From NCBI GenBank assembly GCA_024743435.1, contig JANSWO010000007.1, forward strand, positions 184,603 to 248,602: 64,000 nt of DNA, given 5' to 3'. Below, in pieces: positions 8,973-17,421 of the stretch. Each line of letters begins with the position of its first letter. Positions within the stretch are counted from its first letter, which is position 1. The notes below the pieces were generated by a model that saw only the letters and a list, made by a program, of their open reading frames with translations, was not told the DNA's origin and made no database searches. The position numbers and the translations under genes were made by a program. This DNA comes from Pseudomonadaceae bacterium (GTDB lineage Bacteria > Pseudomonadota > Gammaproteobacteria > Pseudomonadales > Azotimanducaceae).

Positions 8973-10706
8973 ATGACGTCTCGCACGGTCCTTATTGCCG
9001 ACGACAACCGGATGGACCGAATGGTTCTCACGCAGATCCTGCGCAAAGAGGGCTATGAGGTTCTGGCGGCGGTTGATGGAGTGGAAGCACTTGAACTCTA
9101 TGCTACGAGCGAGCCAGAGATCGTCCTGCTTGACGCTCTTATGCCGCGAATGGATGGGATTGAGGTTGCCCGATCGATCAAGCAACAGTCCGGCGACCAG
9201 TTCGTTCCTATCGTATTTCTGACATCGCTCACTGACGCAGACGAATTGGCTCGATGCCTGGACGCCGGCGGCGATGACTTTCTCAATAAACCGTACAACC
9301 AGGTCATCCTGAAGGCCAAGCTCTCTGCTCTGGAGCGCATGCGTCAGTTGAACGTCACGGTGATCGACCAGCGTGATCAGATTGCCCAGCACAACAACCA
9401 TCTGATGCATGAACAGGAGGCGGCGAAAGCTGTCTTCGATAGCGTCGCCCACACAGGCTGCCTCGATGCGGCCAATATCCGATCTCACATCTCGCCTTTG
9501 GCTGTATTTAACGGCGATGTCTTGCTGGCGGCAAGAAGCCCTTCCGGGAACATGCATGTATTGATCGGTGACTTCACGGGCCACGGCTTAACGGCAGCGA
9601 TTGGCGCAATGCCGCTTGCCGAAATCTTCTACGGAATGACTCAGAAAGGCTTCCAGGTTGGCGAGATTCTTCGTGAAATTAATCACAAGTTGAAGCAGAT
9701 CCTGCCACCCGGCTACTTCTGCTGCGCTGCCATGTTTGACTTCAATTTCCACAAGCGCGTCCTGGAGTTCTGGAACGGCGGTTTGCCACCACCCTTTCTG
9801 TATCGGCACGAAACGGGTGATGTAGAGATGATCCCGTCCACCCATCTGCCGCTGGGTGTTGTTGATGGTGCGAAGTTCTCCGAGCGTACTCAGATTACGG
9901 ACATGTCAGTTGGCGACCGCCTGTTTCTATGGACGGATGGCATTCTCGAATCGCGATCCCGTAGCGGCGAGATGTTTGGTGAAGACAGGTTGCGCGAGGT
10001 TTTCTCGTCCACCAGCGAATCCAATGGCCTGTTCAACCGGCTCATCGAGGCCGTAAACGCTCATGTTGGTGAGCAGGATCTCGATGACGATCTCACCATT
10101 GCCGCGATCACCATGGTTGAAGAGCACGAAGTTTCGGCAAGGGTTGCAACATTTGAGGCCAGCGGCCAGATAGGCCCGGAAGATTGGCATCTTGCGTTCG
10201 AATTAGGACCAACCTCTTTGCGAGTTTTCAACCCGCTACCACTCCTGCAGCACATTCTGATGGAGGTCCCGCAGCTTCGTCCGCAAGGCGGAAAGCTGTT
10301 TACTGTGTTATCTGAGCTGTATTCAAACGGTCTTGAGCATGGCGTTCTTGGACTTGATTCCAGGCTCAAGCGCAGCGCAGAGGGTTTTGCCGAATACTAC
10401 GAGAAACGGGCAGAAGCTCTCGCGACAACCCAGGGCTTCGTTCGATTCGAATTTGATTGTCGAACCAGCGCAACCGTTGGCGAACTGTCGATTCGTGTCA
10501 TCGACAGCGGAGAAGGGTTCGACTACAAGGCGCGCGAGAATGTTTCAGCATCGGGAAACACGGGCTATCACGGCCGGGGATTGCCTCTGCTCAGCTCGCT
10601 TTGCCGATCAATTGAGTACCAGGGCAAAGGCAACGAGGTGCTCGTAAAAATGGATTGGACGTTGGACGCTTCCGACAGTTCGGCGGACCCGGCCTTTGTT
10701 CACTGA
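8973..10706 (+). CDS. REC-PP2C-HATPase regulator of the STAS partner switch
   Basis: A 577-aa three-part regulator. Residues 1-125 form a receiver with phosphoacceptor Asp54 (VLLDALMPRMDG) and Lys106. A SpoIIE/RsbU-type PP2C phosphatase follows (about 170-395), with metal-binding motifs FNGDVLLAA, GDFTGHG, WTDGILE and DDDLTIAAI. The C-terminus is an RsbW-like HATPase serine kinase, with N box ELYSNGLEHG and DSGEGFD. It probably phosphorylates and dephosphorylates the upstream STAS protein according to its own phosphorylation. It resembles Pseudomonas HsbR and Shewanella CrsR. No sensor kinase is adjacent, so input presumably comes through the HPt protein encoded next. Confidence 0.92.
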   Translation: MTSRTVLIADDNRMDRMVLTQILRKEGYEVLAAVDGVEALELYATSEPEIVLLDALMPRMDGIEVARSIKQQSGDQFVPIVFLTSLTDADELARCLDAGGDDFLNKPYNQVILKAKLSALERMRQLNVTVIDQRDQIAQHNNHLMHEQEAAKAVFDSVAHTGCLDAANIRSHISPLAVFNGDVLLAARSPSGNMHVLIGDFTGHGLTAAIGAMPLAEIFYGMTQKGFQVGEILREINHKLKQILPPGYFCCAAMFDFNFHKRVLEFWNGGLPPPFLYRHETGDVEMIPSTHLPLGVVDGAKFSERTQITDMSVGDRLFLWTDGILESRSRSGEMFGEDRLREVFSSTSESNGLFNRLIEAVNAHVGEQDLDDDLTIAAITMVEEHEVSARVATFEASGQIGPEDWHLAFELGPTSLRVFNPLPLLQHILMEVPQLRPQGGKLFTVLSELYSNGLEHGVLGLDSRLKRSAEGFAEYYEKRAEALATTQGFVRFEFDCRTSATVGELSIRVIDSGEGFDYKARENVSASGNTGYHGRGLPLLSSLCRSIEYQGKGNEVLVKMDWTLDASDSSADPAFVH

Positions 10707-10721
10707 GTGGGAGTTTCAAAT

Positions 10722-11063
10722 ATGACAACTCATCTGGATGAGACTCTGATTTGCGAACTACGTGAATTGATGGAAGACGACTTCACCGTTCTTCTGGACG
10801 CCTACCTTGCGGAAGCGCCCATACAGCGAGCAGCGATAGAAACAGCTTTCGAAGAATCAGATCCCGAGGCGCTAAGGCGAACCGCACACAGTCTAAAAGG
10901 CAGCTCAGCCAACATCGGCGCGACGCAACTGGCGCAGATATGCCACAAGATCGAAGAGAGTGCTCACGGCGCTGACGCTGACCAATTGGCGATGCTTCTT
11001 TCGGGGCTGGCGTCCGAGTTCGACGTAGTGGGCGAAGAAATTCGGGGCTTATACCCGGCCTAG
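10722..11063 (+). CDS. HPt phosphotransfer protein
   Basis: A 113-aa single HPt domain; the phosphorylatable histidine lies in TAHSLKGSSANIG (His56). HPt proteins relay phosphate between hybrid kinases and receivers; the likely target is the receiver domain encoded just upstream. I chose ATG at 10722 because GGGAG lies 8 bases ahead; an in-frame GTG at 10707 would add five residues and abut the previous stop. It completes the STAS/REC-PP2C/HPt set and precedes the fliK promoter. Confidence 0.9.
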   Translation: MTTHLDETLICELRELMEDDFTVLLDAYLAEAPIQRAAIETAFEESDPEALRRTAHSLKGSSANIGATQLAQICHKIEESAHGADADQLAMLLSGLASEFDVVGEEIRGLYPA

Positions 11064-11092
11064 TCCGTCAATATCTGATCACGCATCAGTGC

Positions 11093-11108
11093 TGGCAGGG
11101 GAATTGCA
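11093..11108 (+). promoter_or_regulatory. Sigma54 promoter upstream of fliK
   Basis: TGGCAGGGGAATTGCA matches the sigma54 consensus TGGCACG-N4-TTGCW: GG (11094-11095) and GC (11106-11107) are exactly 10 bases apart. It lies in the gap between the HPt gene and fliK. It implies that fliK, and possibly the genes beyond, answer to the two sigma54 activators encoded at 524-3069. Confidence 0.7.
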
Positions 11109-11210
11109 GATCTAATCCGGAATGCAGTCTTCACCAACGCATGCGTTGCCCACGCTATTCATATGCTGGTTGAAAGCTGACGAATCGATGACGCCGGAGA
11201 AGTAAAAACC

Positions 11211-13253
11211 TTGCAGAGTTTTGACGAATTGATGGGAATGGCCGCTCCTTCACAGGTTCTGCGAACGTCAGGAACCCTTCCGGCCCAGATAGAGCCGTCC
11301 GGGGCACTCTCAAGTGCTGGTGCAGTGTTTGCTGAGGCGTTTGAAAACCTTCGAGAAAGCGGAACTGATTCTCCGAGTAGCGGCAATAGACTGCCGCCAC
11401 ACTCCGAGAGAGAAACAGGCTCGGAGCGGCAGGTTTCTGGATATGAATCGCTCACATCGGACGACCAGATTGGTGCGATTGAAGCGTCATCGACAACGGA
11501 TGATTCATCAGCTGCGTCCGCGATCAAGGGAATTGAGGTTCAGTGGGATTCCGTCGTGTCTGTCGAACATACTCGAGATGCCGAGATGATTTCGACACAG
11601 CCGCCCCATTCGTTGTTGATTGGGGAGCTGTCGCCGCTCATAAAGCCTGTGCTAGTCGATACCGATCTGCCCGACTCATCTATGCGATCCCTGGCATCCC
11701 ACGAACCATTCATAGATTCGGTCGAAACCGGTGAGCGAACAGAATCTCCTGCGCCCGTGCGCGGCTTTGCAACAACGCCTACACACCCTGAAATCGATCC
11801 TTCGAAAGCTGGATCTGTCCTAACGAATATCCCGCAGACGCGTTCGCTCGATGCGAGCCGTCTTGAAGTGTTGAAAACTAGCCCGTCCGATGGCTCATCG
11901 CCAAAAGTTGACGTTGGGCTCGGTTCCCGGGGGTTGCATCAATCAGGGGCAATGGGTCTAGAGCCTGGAATGGCTCAGCGCCTGGCTGAAGATACGAAAC
12001 CGGCGCAAGCACAGCGAGCAACAGGCGAACGTTTGCAATCAGAGGCGGCTGTGCTCGGCAATCGCGCTACGATCGCTGAGCTTGATGCGGACGCTGTGAG
12101 ACAGCTAGCTGCGAACTCCGCCAGGCGAGTACCGACTTCGTTGTCTAGCAATGGCCCGGCATCGGTGCTGTCGGCGCAACAAGCTGTAATGCCGACGGTA
12201 GCCAAGTCTGAGGTGGTCGCCGGCGTCGCGAATATCGTTGCGAATGGCGTAGCGAATGCTGGTGATACCCGTACGATCGCTACCTCATTGGAGACTGAAG
12301 CACGGCCTTCCCGGGAGTTACACGCGCCGCGGCCAGCAATGTCGACGCCGTTGACAGAGAGTGAACAGCGGCGGCCGATCGTGCCGCAGGCTACCGTCAA
12401 CGGCTATGAGGCAGTTAATCGCTCGCAAGGCAGTAGCGCTTCCGGAGCTGCAAGCGCAGTTGTGCAGCAGCAGGTAACTGCTGTCGAGCGTGAAGGGGTG
12501 CTTCAGTCGTCTATTCGAGCTGCTTCTGACCCGGCAAGCAGCTACATTGTCAGAGCAGTTGTACCTGCAGCGCATCCGTCCCTCGACTCAGTTTCCGTCG
12601 CAAGGATGGAGCCCCGAGTAGCGTCAGGCTCTGTTTCGATGACGGGGGCGTTGAGCCGCATCCAAAGCATGCGAGGCTTCTCTTCGTTGCAGCCGGAGGC
12701 TCCGTCGTCTGCCCCGAGTGACAAAGCGTTGGCGGAGACCGCCGCAGCTTCCAGCGTATCTCCTGGTAGCCATACGTTGCAGACTTCATCCTCGCTGACA
12801 GTGGCCGGCACTCCGGCGCTCTCCAGCGCAGCATTGAGTGAAGCACAACTTCCGGCGGGTCTCATGCAGCGTCTTGCTCAGGCCGTTGCACAGGGTCAGA
12901 AGAGTTTTCGCATCGCCCTAAGTCCCGCAACCCTGGGCAATCTGGATGTGAGTATTGATGTTCGAAATGAGCAAACCACGGTTGTTGCAGTCACGTCCTC
13001 ACAGGTTGCGCGAGATGCACTGGAAGCATCCATGCCACGTTTGCGAGCACTGCTGGAAGGATCTGACTTGCAACTGGATTCGTTCACGATCACGCAGGAT
13101 CAGTCAGAACATTCTCAAGGTTTTCACTCCGGGGAACGTGAATCGGGTTCAGCTGGTCAGCACAGCGAATCGAACGCTGAGGTCAGCTCGTCGGAAAACG
13201 CTCACGTTGAGCACGCATCTCGCGCACCCGATGGTGTTGATCTGTTTGCCTGA
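11211..13253 (+). CDS. fliK: FliK, hook-length control protein
   Basis: FliK measures hook length and flips FlhB substrate specificity from hook to filament. The protein is long (680 aa), Ser/Ala/Thr-rich and low in complexity for most of its length, as the ruler part usually is. The globular C-terminal domain is clear: LMQRLAQAVAQGQKSFRIAL, then LSPATLGNLDVSIDV with the conserved P-x-x-LG, and the ALEASMPRLRALLEGSDLQL segment. The start is uncertain: TTG at 11211 has GGAGA 10 bases upstream, and ATG at 11232 is an alternative. It is preceded by a sigma54 promoter. Confidence 0.9.
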   Translation: MQSFDELMGMAAPSQVLRTSGTLPAQIEPSGALSSAGAVFAEAFENLRESGTDSPSSGNRLPPHSERETGSERQVSGYESLTSDDQIGAIEASSTTDDSSAASAIKGIEVQWDSVVSVEHTRDAEMISTQPPHSLLIGELSPLIKPVLVDTDLPDSSMRSLASHEPFIDSVETGERTESPAPVRGFATTPTHPEIDPSKAGSVLTNIPQTRSLDASRLEVLKTSPSDGSSPKVDVGLGSRGLHQSGAMGLEPGMAQRLAEDTKPAQAQRATGERLQSEAAVLGNRATIAELDADAVRQLAANSARRVPTSLSSNGPASVLSAQQAVMPTVAKSEVVAGVANIVANGVANAGDTRTIATSLETEARPSRELHAPRPAMSTPLTESEQRRPIVPQATVNGYEAVNRSQGSSASGAASAVVQQQVTAVEREGVLQSSIRAASDPASSYIVRAVVPAAHPSLDSVSVARMEPRVASGSVSMTGALSRIQSMRGFSSLQPEAPSSAPSDKALAETAAASSVSPGSHTLQTSSSLTVAGTPALSSAALSEAQLPAGLMQRLAQAVAQGQKSFRIALSPATLGNLDVSIDVRNEQTTVVAVTSSQVARDALEASMPRLRALLEGSDLQLDSFTITQDQSEHSQGFHSGERESGSAGQHSESNAEVSSSENAHVEHASRAPDGVDLFA

Positions 13254-13402
13254 GTTTGGCCGTTAGCCGAACCTCGTTGTTTTCGTTGGCATCCCACTGA
13301 AAGCAATTCTCCGGCGTCCTACCTGGAGATCAACGGCAGGTTTTTGACGGAAATTTGCCTATCGACTCGCCGTTTTCCGAATCTTTTCTACACTTCCCGT
13401 GA

Positions 13403-13420
13403 GCGCCAGAAAACAGGCGC
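13403..13420 (+). promoter_or_regulatory. Small inverted repeat in the fliK-fliL gap
   Basis: GCGCC (13403-13407) and GGCGC (13416-13420) form a perfect 5-bp stem with an 8-base loop, followed by ACTTTTG, about 30 bases before the fliL ATG. It could be a weak terminator for fliK or a leader hairpin. I found no convincing sigma54, sigma28 or sigma70 promoter in the 199-base gap. Confidence 0.25.
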
Positions 13421-13452
13421 ACTTTTGTACTCAGTGACGACGGGAAGCTGAC

Positions 13453-13944
13453 ATGGCTGAAGCGGAAGAAACAGAAGAGCAATCGGGTGGCAAAGGGAAA
13501 ATCATCATCTTTGCCGTGGTACTGCTGGTGGCCATAGCCGCATCCGTAGCAGGTACCTGGTTTTTCCTTGGCGGCTCTGAAGAAGAGGTCGTTGATACCG
13601 AAGAGCCTGTGGACGAGACGCCACAGACAGCTCTCTATTACAACCTGCGCCCGAACTTTGTCGTCAATTTCCTTGCCGGAAACAAGCCAAGGTACCTGCA
13701 AACTGAGCTCACGGTCATGGCGCGGCGGGAAGAGGTCATCGACTCGATCATCTCGCACAGCCCGTTGATCCGATCGCAAATTGTGGATCATTTGAGCAAC
13801 GTAGATTTCGCCAGCATTCAGACCAACGAAGGCAAGGAACTTCTGCGCGAAGAACTTCGCGAGCTCATCGACGTACAGCTCGAAGCCCAGCAGGGCACGC
13901 CGGGCGTTACAGAAGTCCTCATTACCAATTTTGTACTGCAGTAA
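13453..13944 (+). CDS. fliL: FliL, stator-associated membrane protein
   Basis: FliL is a single-pass inner-membrane protein that forms a periplasmic ring around stator units and supports torque. The protein (163 aa) has a short acidic N-terminus, one membrane helix (IIIFAVVLLVAIAASVAGTW, about 17-37), an acidic linker, and a periplasmic domain with NLRPNFVVNFLAGNKPRYLQ and the C-terminal VTEVLITNFVLQ typical of the family. It heads fliLMNOPQR; the GTG of fliM is 5 bases beyond its stop. Confidence 0.93.
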   Translation: MAEAEETEEQSGGKGKIIIFAVVLLVAIAASVAGTWFFLGGSEEEVVDTEEPVDETPQTALYYNLRPNFVVNFLAGNKPRYLQTELTVMARREEVIDSIISHSPLIRSQIVDHLSNVDFASIQTNEGKELLREELRELIDVQLEAQQGTPGVTEVLITNFVLQ

Positions 13945-13949
13945 GCGCT

Positions 13950-14921
13950 GTGACGGATAAAGACCTCCTCACACAGGAAGAGATTGATGCGCTGCTCACT
14001 GGCGTAGGCAAAGGTGAAGTCCCCACTGATGGTGGCGAAGAGCCGCTGGATGAGGCCGTTCGAGACTACGACCTTGCGAGCCAGGATCGAATCGTTCGAG
14101 CACACCTGCCAACGCTGGAAGTCATCAACGAGAAATTCGCGCGACTGTTTCGTGGCGCGCTAAACCGGCTGCTGCGTTTCTCGGTCGAGGTTGGGGTTGG
14201 CGGCGTACGAATCATCAAATACAGCGAGTATGTGCAAACGCTGTATGTGCCAACGAGTATCAATCTCGTTCGCCTGGCGCCGATGCTGGGGCAGGCCATG
14301 TTCGTATTTGATGCGAAGCTGATCTACAAACTGGTGGATCAGTACTTCGGCGGCGCCGGTCAGAGCAGCCAGGTAGAGGGCCGGGACTTCTCACCCACAG
14401 AGACCCGGGTTGTCGATCGTTTGCTGAAGGCGATGCTTGAGGATTTTGGCGAAGCCTGGAAAGAGCTGTTCCCGCTACAGATCAGTCAAGTGAGTCGCGA
14501 AGTAAACCCATCGCTTGTGAGCGCTATAGGCGCGGGTGAAATCATCGTCGTCAGCACCTTCAGGCTGGAAATAGAAAGCGGTGGCGGTGGCGGCGAGATT
14601 CATATCGCTCTGCCTTACAGCATGCTCGAGCCGTATCGCAAACAGCTGGACGCTATTGGTCAGCAACGGCTGCGCAAACCAGACGATCGCTGGCTATTCA
14701 AGATGGAGCAGCAGCTGCTTGAAGCGCCGGTTCCCGTCAACTGCACGATTATCGAGAAACAGATCCGTCTGCGCGAGCTGGTGAACTTCTCCGTTGGTGA
14801 TGTCATTCCTGTCGATATGCCCGAAGTCCACACCGTTGCGGCGGCAGGCAGCCCGCTATTCCAGGCGAAGTTGGGTGACTCCAAGGGCAATCTCGCCCTC
14901 GAATATGTCGATCCTGTTTGA
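13950..14921 (+). CDS. fliM: FliM, flagellar switch protein
   Basis: FliM forms the middle of the C ring and receives CheY-P. The 323-aa protein keeps the N-terminal CheY-binding peptide (LLTQEEIDALLTGVG), the CheC-like middle domain and a C-terminal FliN-like domain. Retention of the CheY peptide matters because no cheY or other chemotaxis gene is present in this cluster, so the genes are presumably elsewhere on the chromosome. Start is GTG at 13950, 5 bases past fliL. Confidence 0.96.
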   Translation: MTDKDLLTQEEIDALLTGVGKGEVPTDGGEEPLDEAVRDYDLASQDRIVRAHLPTLEVINEKFARLFRGALNRLLRFSVEVGVGGVRIIKYSEYVQTLYVPTSINLVRLAPMLGQAMFVFDAKLIYKLVDQYFGGAGQSSQVEGRDFSPTETRVVDRLLKAMLEDFGEAWKELFPLQISQVSREVNPSLVSAIGAGEIIVVSTFRLEIESGGGGGEIHIALPYSMLEPYRKQLDAIGQQRLRKPDDRWLFKMEQQLLEAPVPVNCTIIEKQIRLRELVNFSVGDVIPVDMPEVHTVAAAGSPLFQAKLGDSKGNLALEYVDPV

Positions 14922-14942
14922 ATCCATGAGTGAGTGTTGAAC

Positions 14943-15326
14943 ATGTCTGAAGATCTCCAAAGCGAAACAGGCCAGGACGATGCTGTTCTGGACGGTGATG
15001 AGCAAGACAACGCGGTCGATCCGGCAACCGTTGCAGACTCGCCGTTTGCGCTGGGCGCCAGTGATGCGGGCAACCTGGACGTTGTTCTGGATATTCCGGT
15101 TCGTCTGTCGATGGAAGTCGGCAGCACCAGTGTCAGCATCAGACGACTGCTGCAACTGAACAGAGGCAGCGTCGTCGAATTGGATAGGCTCGCCGGCGAA
15201 CCGCTTGATGTTCTGGTCAATGGCACGTTAGTCGCTCACGGCGAGGTGGTTGTGCTCAACGATAAGTTTGGTATTCGCCTGACGGACGTCATTTCGCCCG
15301 AACAGCGTATTCGAACGCTTCGCTGA
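14943..15326 (+). CDS. fliN: FliN, flagellar switch protein
   Basis: FliN forms the bottom of the C ring with FliM and docks FliH during export. The protein has an acidic N-terminal extension and then the conserved SpoA domain: LDVVLDIPVRLSMEVGSTSV, LLQLNRGSVVELDRLAGEPL, LVNGTLVAHGEVVVLNDKFG and IRLTDVISPEQRI. I chose ATG at 14943 (127 aa); GTG at 14934 would add MLN. It lies 21 bases after fliM and ends 1 base before fliO. Confidence 0.96.
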   Translation: MSEDLQSETGQDDAVLDGDEQDNAVDPATVADSPFALGASDAGNLDVVLDIPVRLSMEVGSTSVSIRRLLQLNRGSVVELDRLAGEPLDVLVNGTLVAHGEVVVLNDKFGIRLTDVISPEQRIRTLR

Positions 15327-15327
15327 G

Positions 15328-15642
15328 ATGGAACACGCCTCTTACCTAGTTGAGATTGTCGTAGCGCTAGCCGCAACGCTGGCGGTGGTTTTTGTCTGCG
15401 CGTTGTTGCTTAAACGCTTTGGTGCGCCCGTTGGAACGAGCAGCGGCGGCATGTCGGTTATCGCCAGTCTTGCTCTGAGTTCGAAGGAGCGACTTATTGT
15501 CGTCGAGATCTCCGGTGAGCAGGTATTGCTTGGCGTGAGTCCGGGTCAGATCCGAATGCTCACCTCTCTGGCGACCCCGATTGCAAGCGAAGACGCGCAA
15601 ACGCCGGGGTTTGCGAGCATTCTCAAGGGGTTACGCTCGTGA
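15328..15642 (+). CDS. fliO: FliO, export-gate assembly protein
   Basis: FliO helps assemble the FliP ring of the flagellar export gate. The 104-aa protein has one N-terminal membrane helix ([22 protein letters not shown]) followed by the cytoplasmic FliO domain with [20 protein letters not shown] and [15 protein letters not shown], both typical. It begins 1 base after fliN and overlaps fliP by 4 bases (GTGA). Confidence 0.93.
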   Translation: MEHASYLVEIVVALAATLAVVFVCALLLKRFGAPVGTSSGGMSVIASLALSSKERLIVVEISGEQVLLGVSPGQIRMLTSLATPIASEDAQTPGFASILKGLRS

Positions 15643-16385
15643 CGCGCGGACGATGCTTATGGCTAGTGGCAATAGGGCTGTTGCTGATTGCGCCGAACGC
15701 CCTTGCTGATCTACCGATCATGACGGTTACGGAATCAGACGGCGAGCAGAAGGTTAGCGTCACGCTGCAGATCCTTGTGCTCATGACGTTGCTTACGTTA
15801 CTGCCGTCATTCGCGATCATGATGACCGCATTCACGCGAATCATTGTGGTATTCGCCATTCTCAGGCAAGCGATTGGTCTGCAACAGACGCCGTCTAATC
15901 AGATATTGGTCGGTCTGGCGCTCTTCTTGACGATCTTCGTAATGTTGCCTGTGTTCGAAGAGGTCAATGCGCTAGCGATTGAGCCGTATATGGCCGAAGA
16001 GATGGCTCCAGCAGATGCGTTGAAAGCTGCCTCTGAGCCCATTCGACAATTCATGCTCGCTCAAACCCGTGAGTCGGATCTGGACATGTTCGTTCGCATT
16101 TCGGGCGCTGAGCAGGTGACGTCACCGGACGAGGTTGGCTTCTTCGTTTTAGTGCCAGCGTTTATGACGAGTGAGCTCAAGACGGCGTTCCAGATTGGCT
16201 TCATGCTGTTTGTGCCCTTCCTGGTCATCGACATGGTGGTTGCCAGCGTACTGATGTCGATGGGCATGATGATGCTGTCGCCTCTCATCATCTCATTGCC
16301 GTTCAAGATCATGCTGTTCGTGTTGGTTGATGGCTGGGTCATGATCATGGGCACGCTTGCCAGTAGTTTCGGTACGCTACTGTGA
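15639..16385 (+). CDS. fliP: FliP, type III export gate protein
   Basis: FliP forms, with FliQ and FliR, the helical export channel of the flagellar type III system. This 248-aa protein has a cleavable signal sequence (about 1-22, ending APNALA), as FliP usually does, then membrane segments separated by a periplasmic domain. Family motifs include [40 protein letters not shown] and the [20 protein letters not shown] region. Start is GTG at 15639, overlapping fliO. Confidence 0.97.
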   Translation: MTRGRCLWLVAIGLLLIAPNALADLPIMTVTESDGEQKVSVTLQILVLMTLLTLLPSFAIMMTAFTRIIVVFAILRQAIGLQQTPSNQILVGLALFLTIFVMLPVFEEVNALAIEPYMAEEMAPADALKAASEPIRQFMLAQTRESDLDMFVRISGAEQVTSPDEVGFFVLVPAFMTSELKTAFQIGFMLFVPFLVIDMVVASVLMSMGMMMLSPLIISLPFKIMLFVLVDGWVMIMGTLASSFGTLL

Positions 16386-16651
16386 ACATGGCCGACGTAC
16401 TGCATCTCTTCGGGGATGCTTTGTTCCTGGTGGTCCTGATCGTGGCGACGGTTGTTCTGCCCAGCCTTCTTGTTGGCCTCATCGTTTCGGTGTTTCAGGC
16501 GGCGACGCAGATCAATGAGCAAACGCTTTCGTTTCTCCCAAGGCTGCTTGCCACCCTGATCGCGATCATGATTGCGGGGCCGTGGATCGTAACGGAACTC
16601 ACCGATTTCTTTATGAGGGTCATGGCGTTAGCGCTGGAGTCGGTCACCTGA
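16382..16651 (+). CDS. fliQ: FliQ, type III export gate protein
   Basis: FliQ is the small two-helix subunit of the FliPQR export gate. The 89-aa product has two membrane helices and the signature [20 protein letters not shown] followed by [18 protein letters not shown] at 16382 overlaps the fliP stop (GTGA); ATG at 16388 is the alternative and would drop two residues. The stop overlaps the fliR ATG (TGATG). Confidence 0.97.
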   Translation: MNMADVLHLFGDALFLVVLIVATVVLPSLLVGLIVSVFQAATQINEQTLSFLPRLLATLIAIMIAGPWIVTELTDFFMRVMALALESVT

Positions 16652-17421
16652 TGGTTGTCGATATCGACACGCTCATCGGTTGGCTAAGCGCTTTAGTGTG
16701 GGCGCTGATTCGTATCACCGGATTTGTGATGACGGTTCCGATATTCGGCAACAAGCTCGTCAGCTCGCGAATCAAGCTGGGCTTGTCGCTCGCGATAGCG
16801 GTTGTGGTCGCTCCCTTTCTGGAAGACGTACCGAGCCTGATCGCATTCGACCTGGGAATGGTGTCATCGATATTTGGCCAGCTTCTAGCTGGTATCGGGC
16901 TCGGCTTCGCCACGATGGTTTTCTTCCAATTGTTTGTTGTTGCCGGCCAGTTCATTGGCATGCAGATGGGGTTGGGATTCGCCGCCATGGTAGACCCGGG
17001 TAATGGCTTGTCCGTAACCGTATGGAGCCAGTTCTTCCTGATGCTGGCGACGCTGACCTTTCTCATGCTGGGTGGTCATCTTGTTCTTCTCGAAGTGCTA
17101 ATCGAAGGTTTCAAGAGTTATCCCGCAGGCGTCGCAATCAGCACGAACGATTTCCTCTGGGAGATAGTGTCCCTGGGCCACTGGATGTTCTTAGGTGGTG
17201 CGCTTGTTGCGTTACCAGCCGTCATTGCTCTGCTGATAGTTAATCTGGCGTTTGGCGTCATGAGCCGAAGTGCGCCGCAATTGAACATCTTCTCGCTGGG
17301 TTTTCCATTCTCACTGCTGTTCGGACTGGTAGCCGTTTGGGTCCTGATCAGCGGCTGGTCGGCTCGCTTCGAATCCCTAGCCTCGGACTTTTTTGTCATC
17401 ACCAGGTTCTGGATAGGCTGA
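16651..17421 (+). CDS. fliR: FliR, type III export gate protein
   Basis: FliR completes the FliPQR gate and contacts FlhB. From ATG at 16651 the product is 256 aa, the usual length, with six or so hydrophobic segments and the conserved GFVMTVPIFGNKLVSSRIKLGL and GFAAMVDPGNGLSVTVWSQF motifs. A longer frame opens at 16582, but that would put the start inside fliQ; the ATG that overlaps the fliQ stop is the natural one. The flhB ATG begins at the last base. Confidence 0.96.
   Translation: MVVDIDTLIGWLSALVWALIRITGFVMTVPIFGNKLVSSRIKLGLSLAIAVVVAPFLEDVPSLIAFDLGMVSSIFGQLLAGIGLGFATMVFFQLFVVAGQFIGMQMGLGFAAMVDPGNGLSVTVWSQFFLMLATLTFLMLGGHLVLLEVLIEGFKSYPAGVAISTNDFLWEIVSLGHWMFLGGALVALPAVIALLIVNLAFGVMSRSAPQLNIFSLGFPFSLLFGLVAVWVLISGWSARFESLASDFFVITRFWIG

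Noticed and set aside
13254..13452. A sigma54 or sigma28 promoter before fliL
   Set aside because: No GG-N10-GC pair with the flanking bases and no sigma28 box could be found; candidates had wrong spacing.
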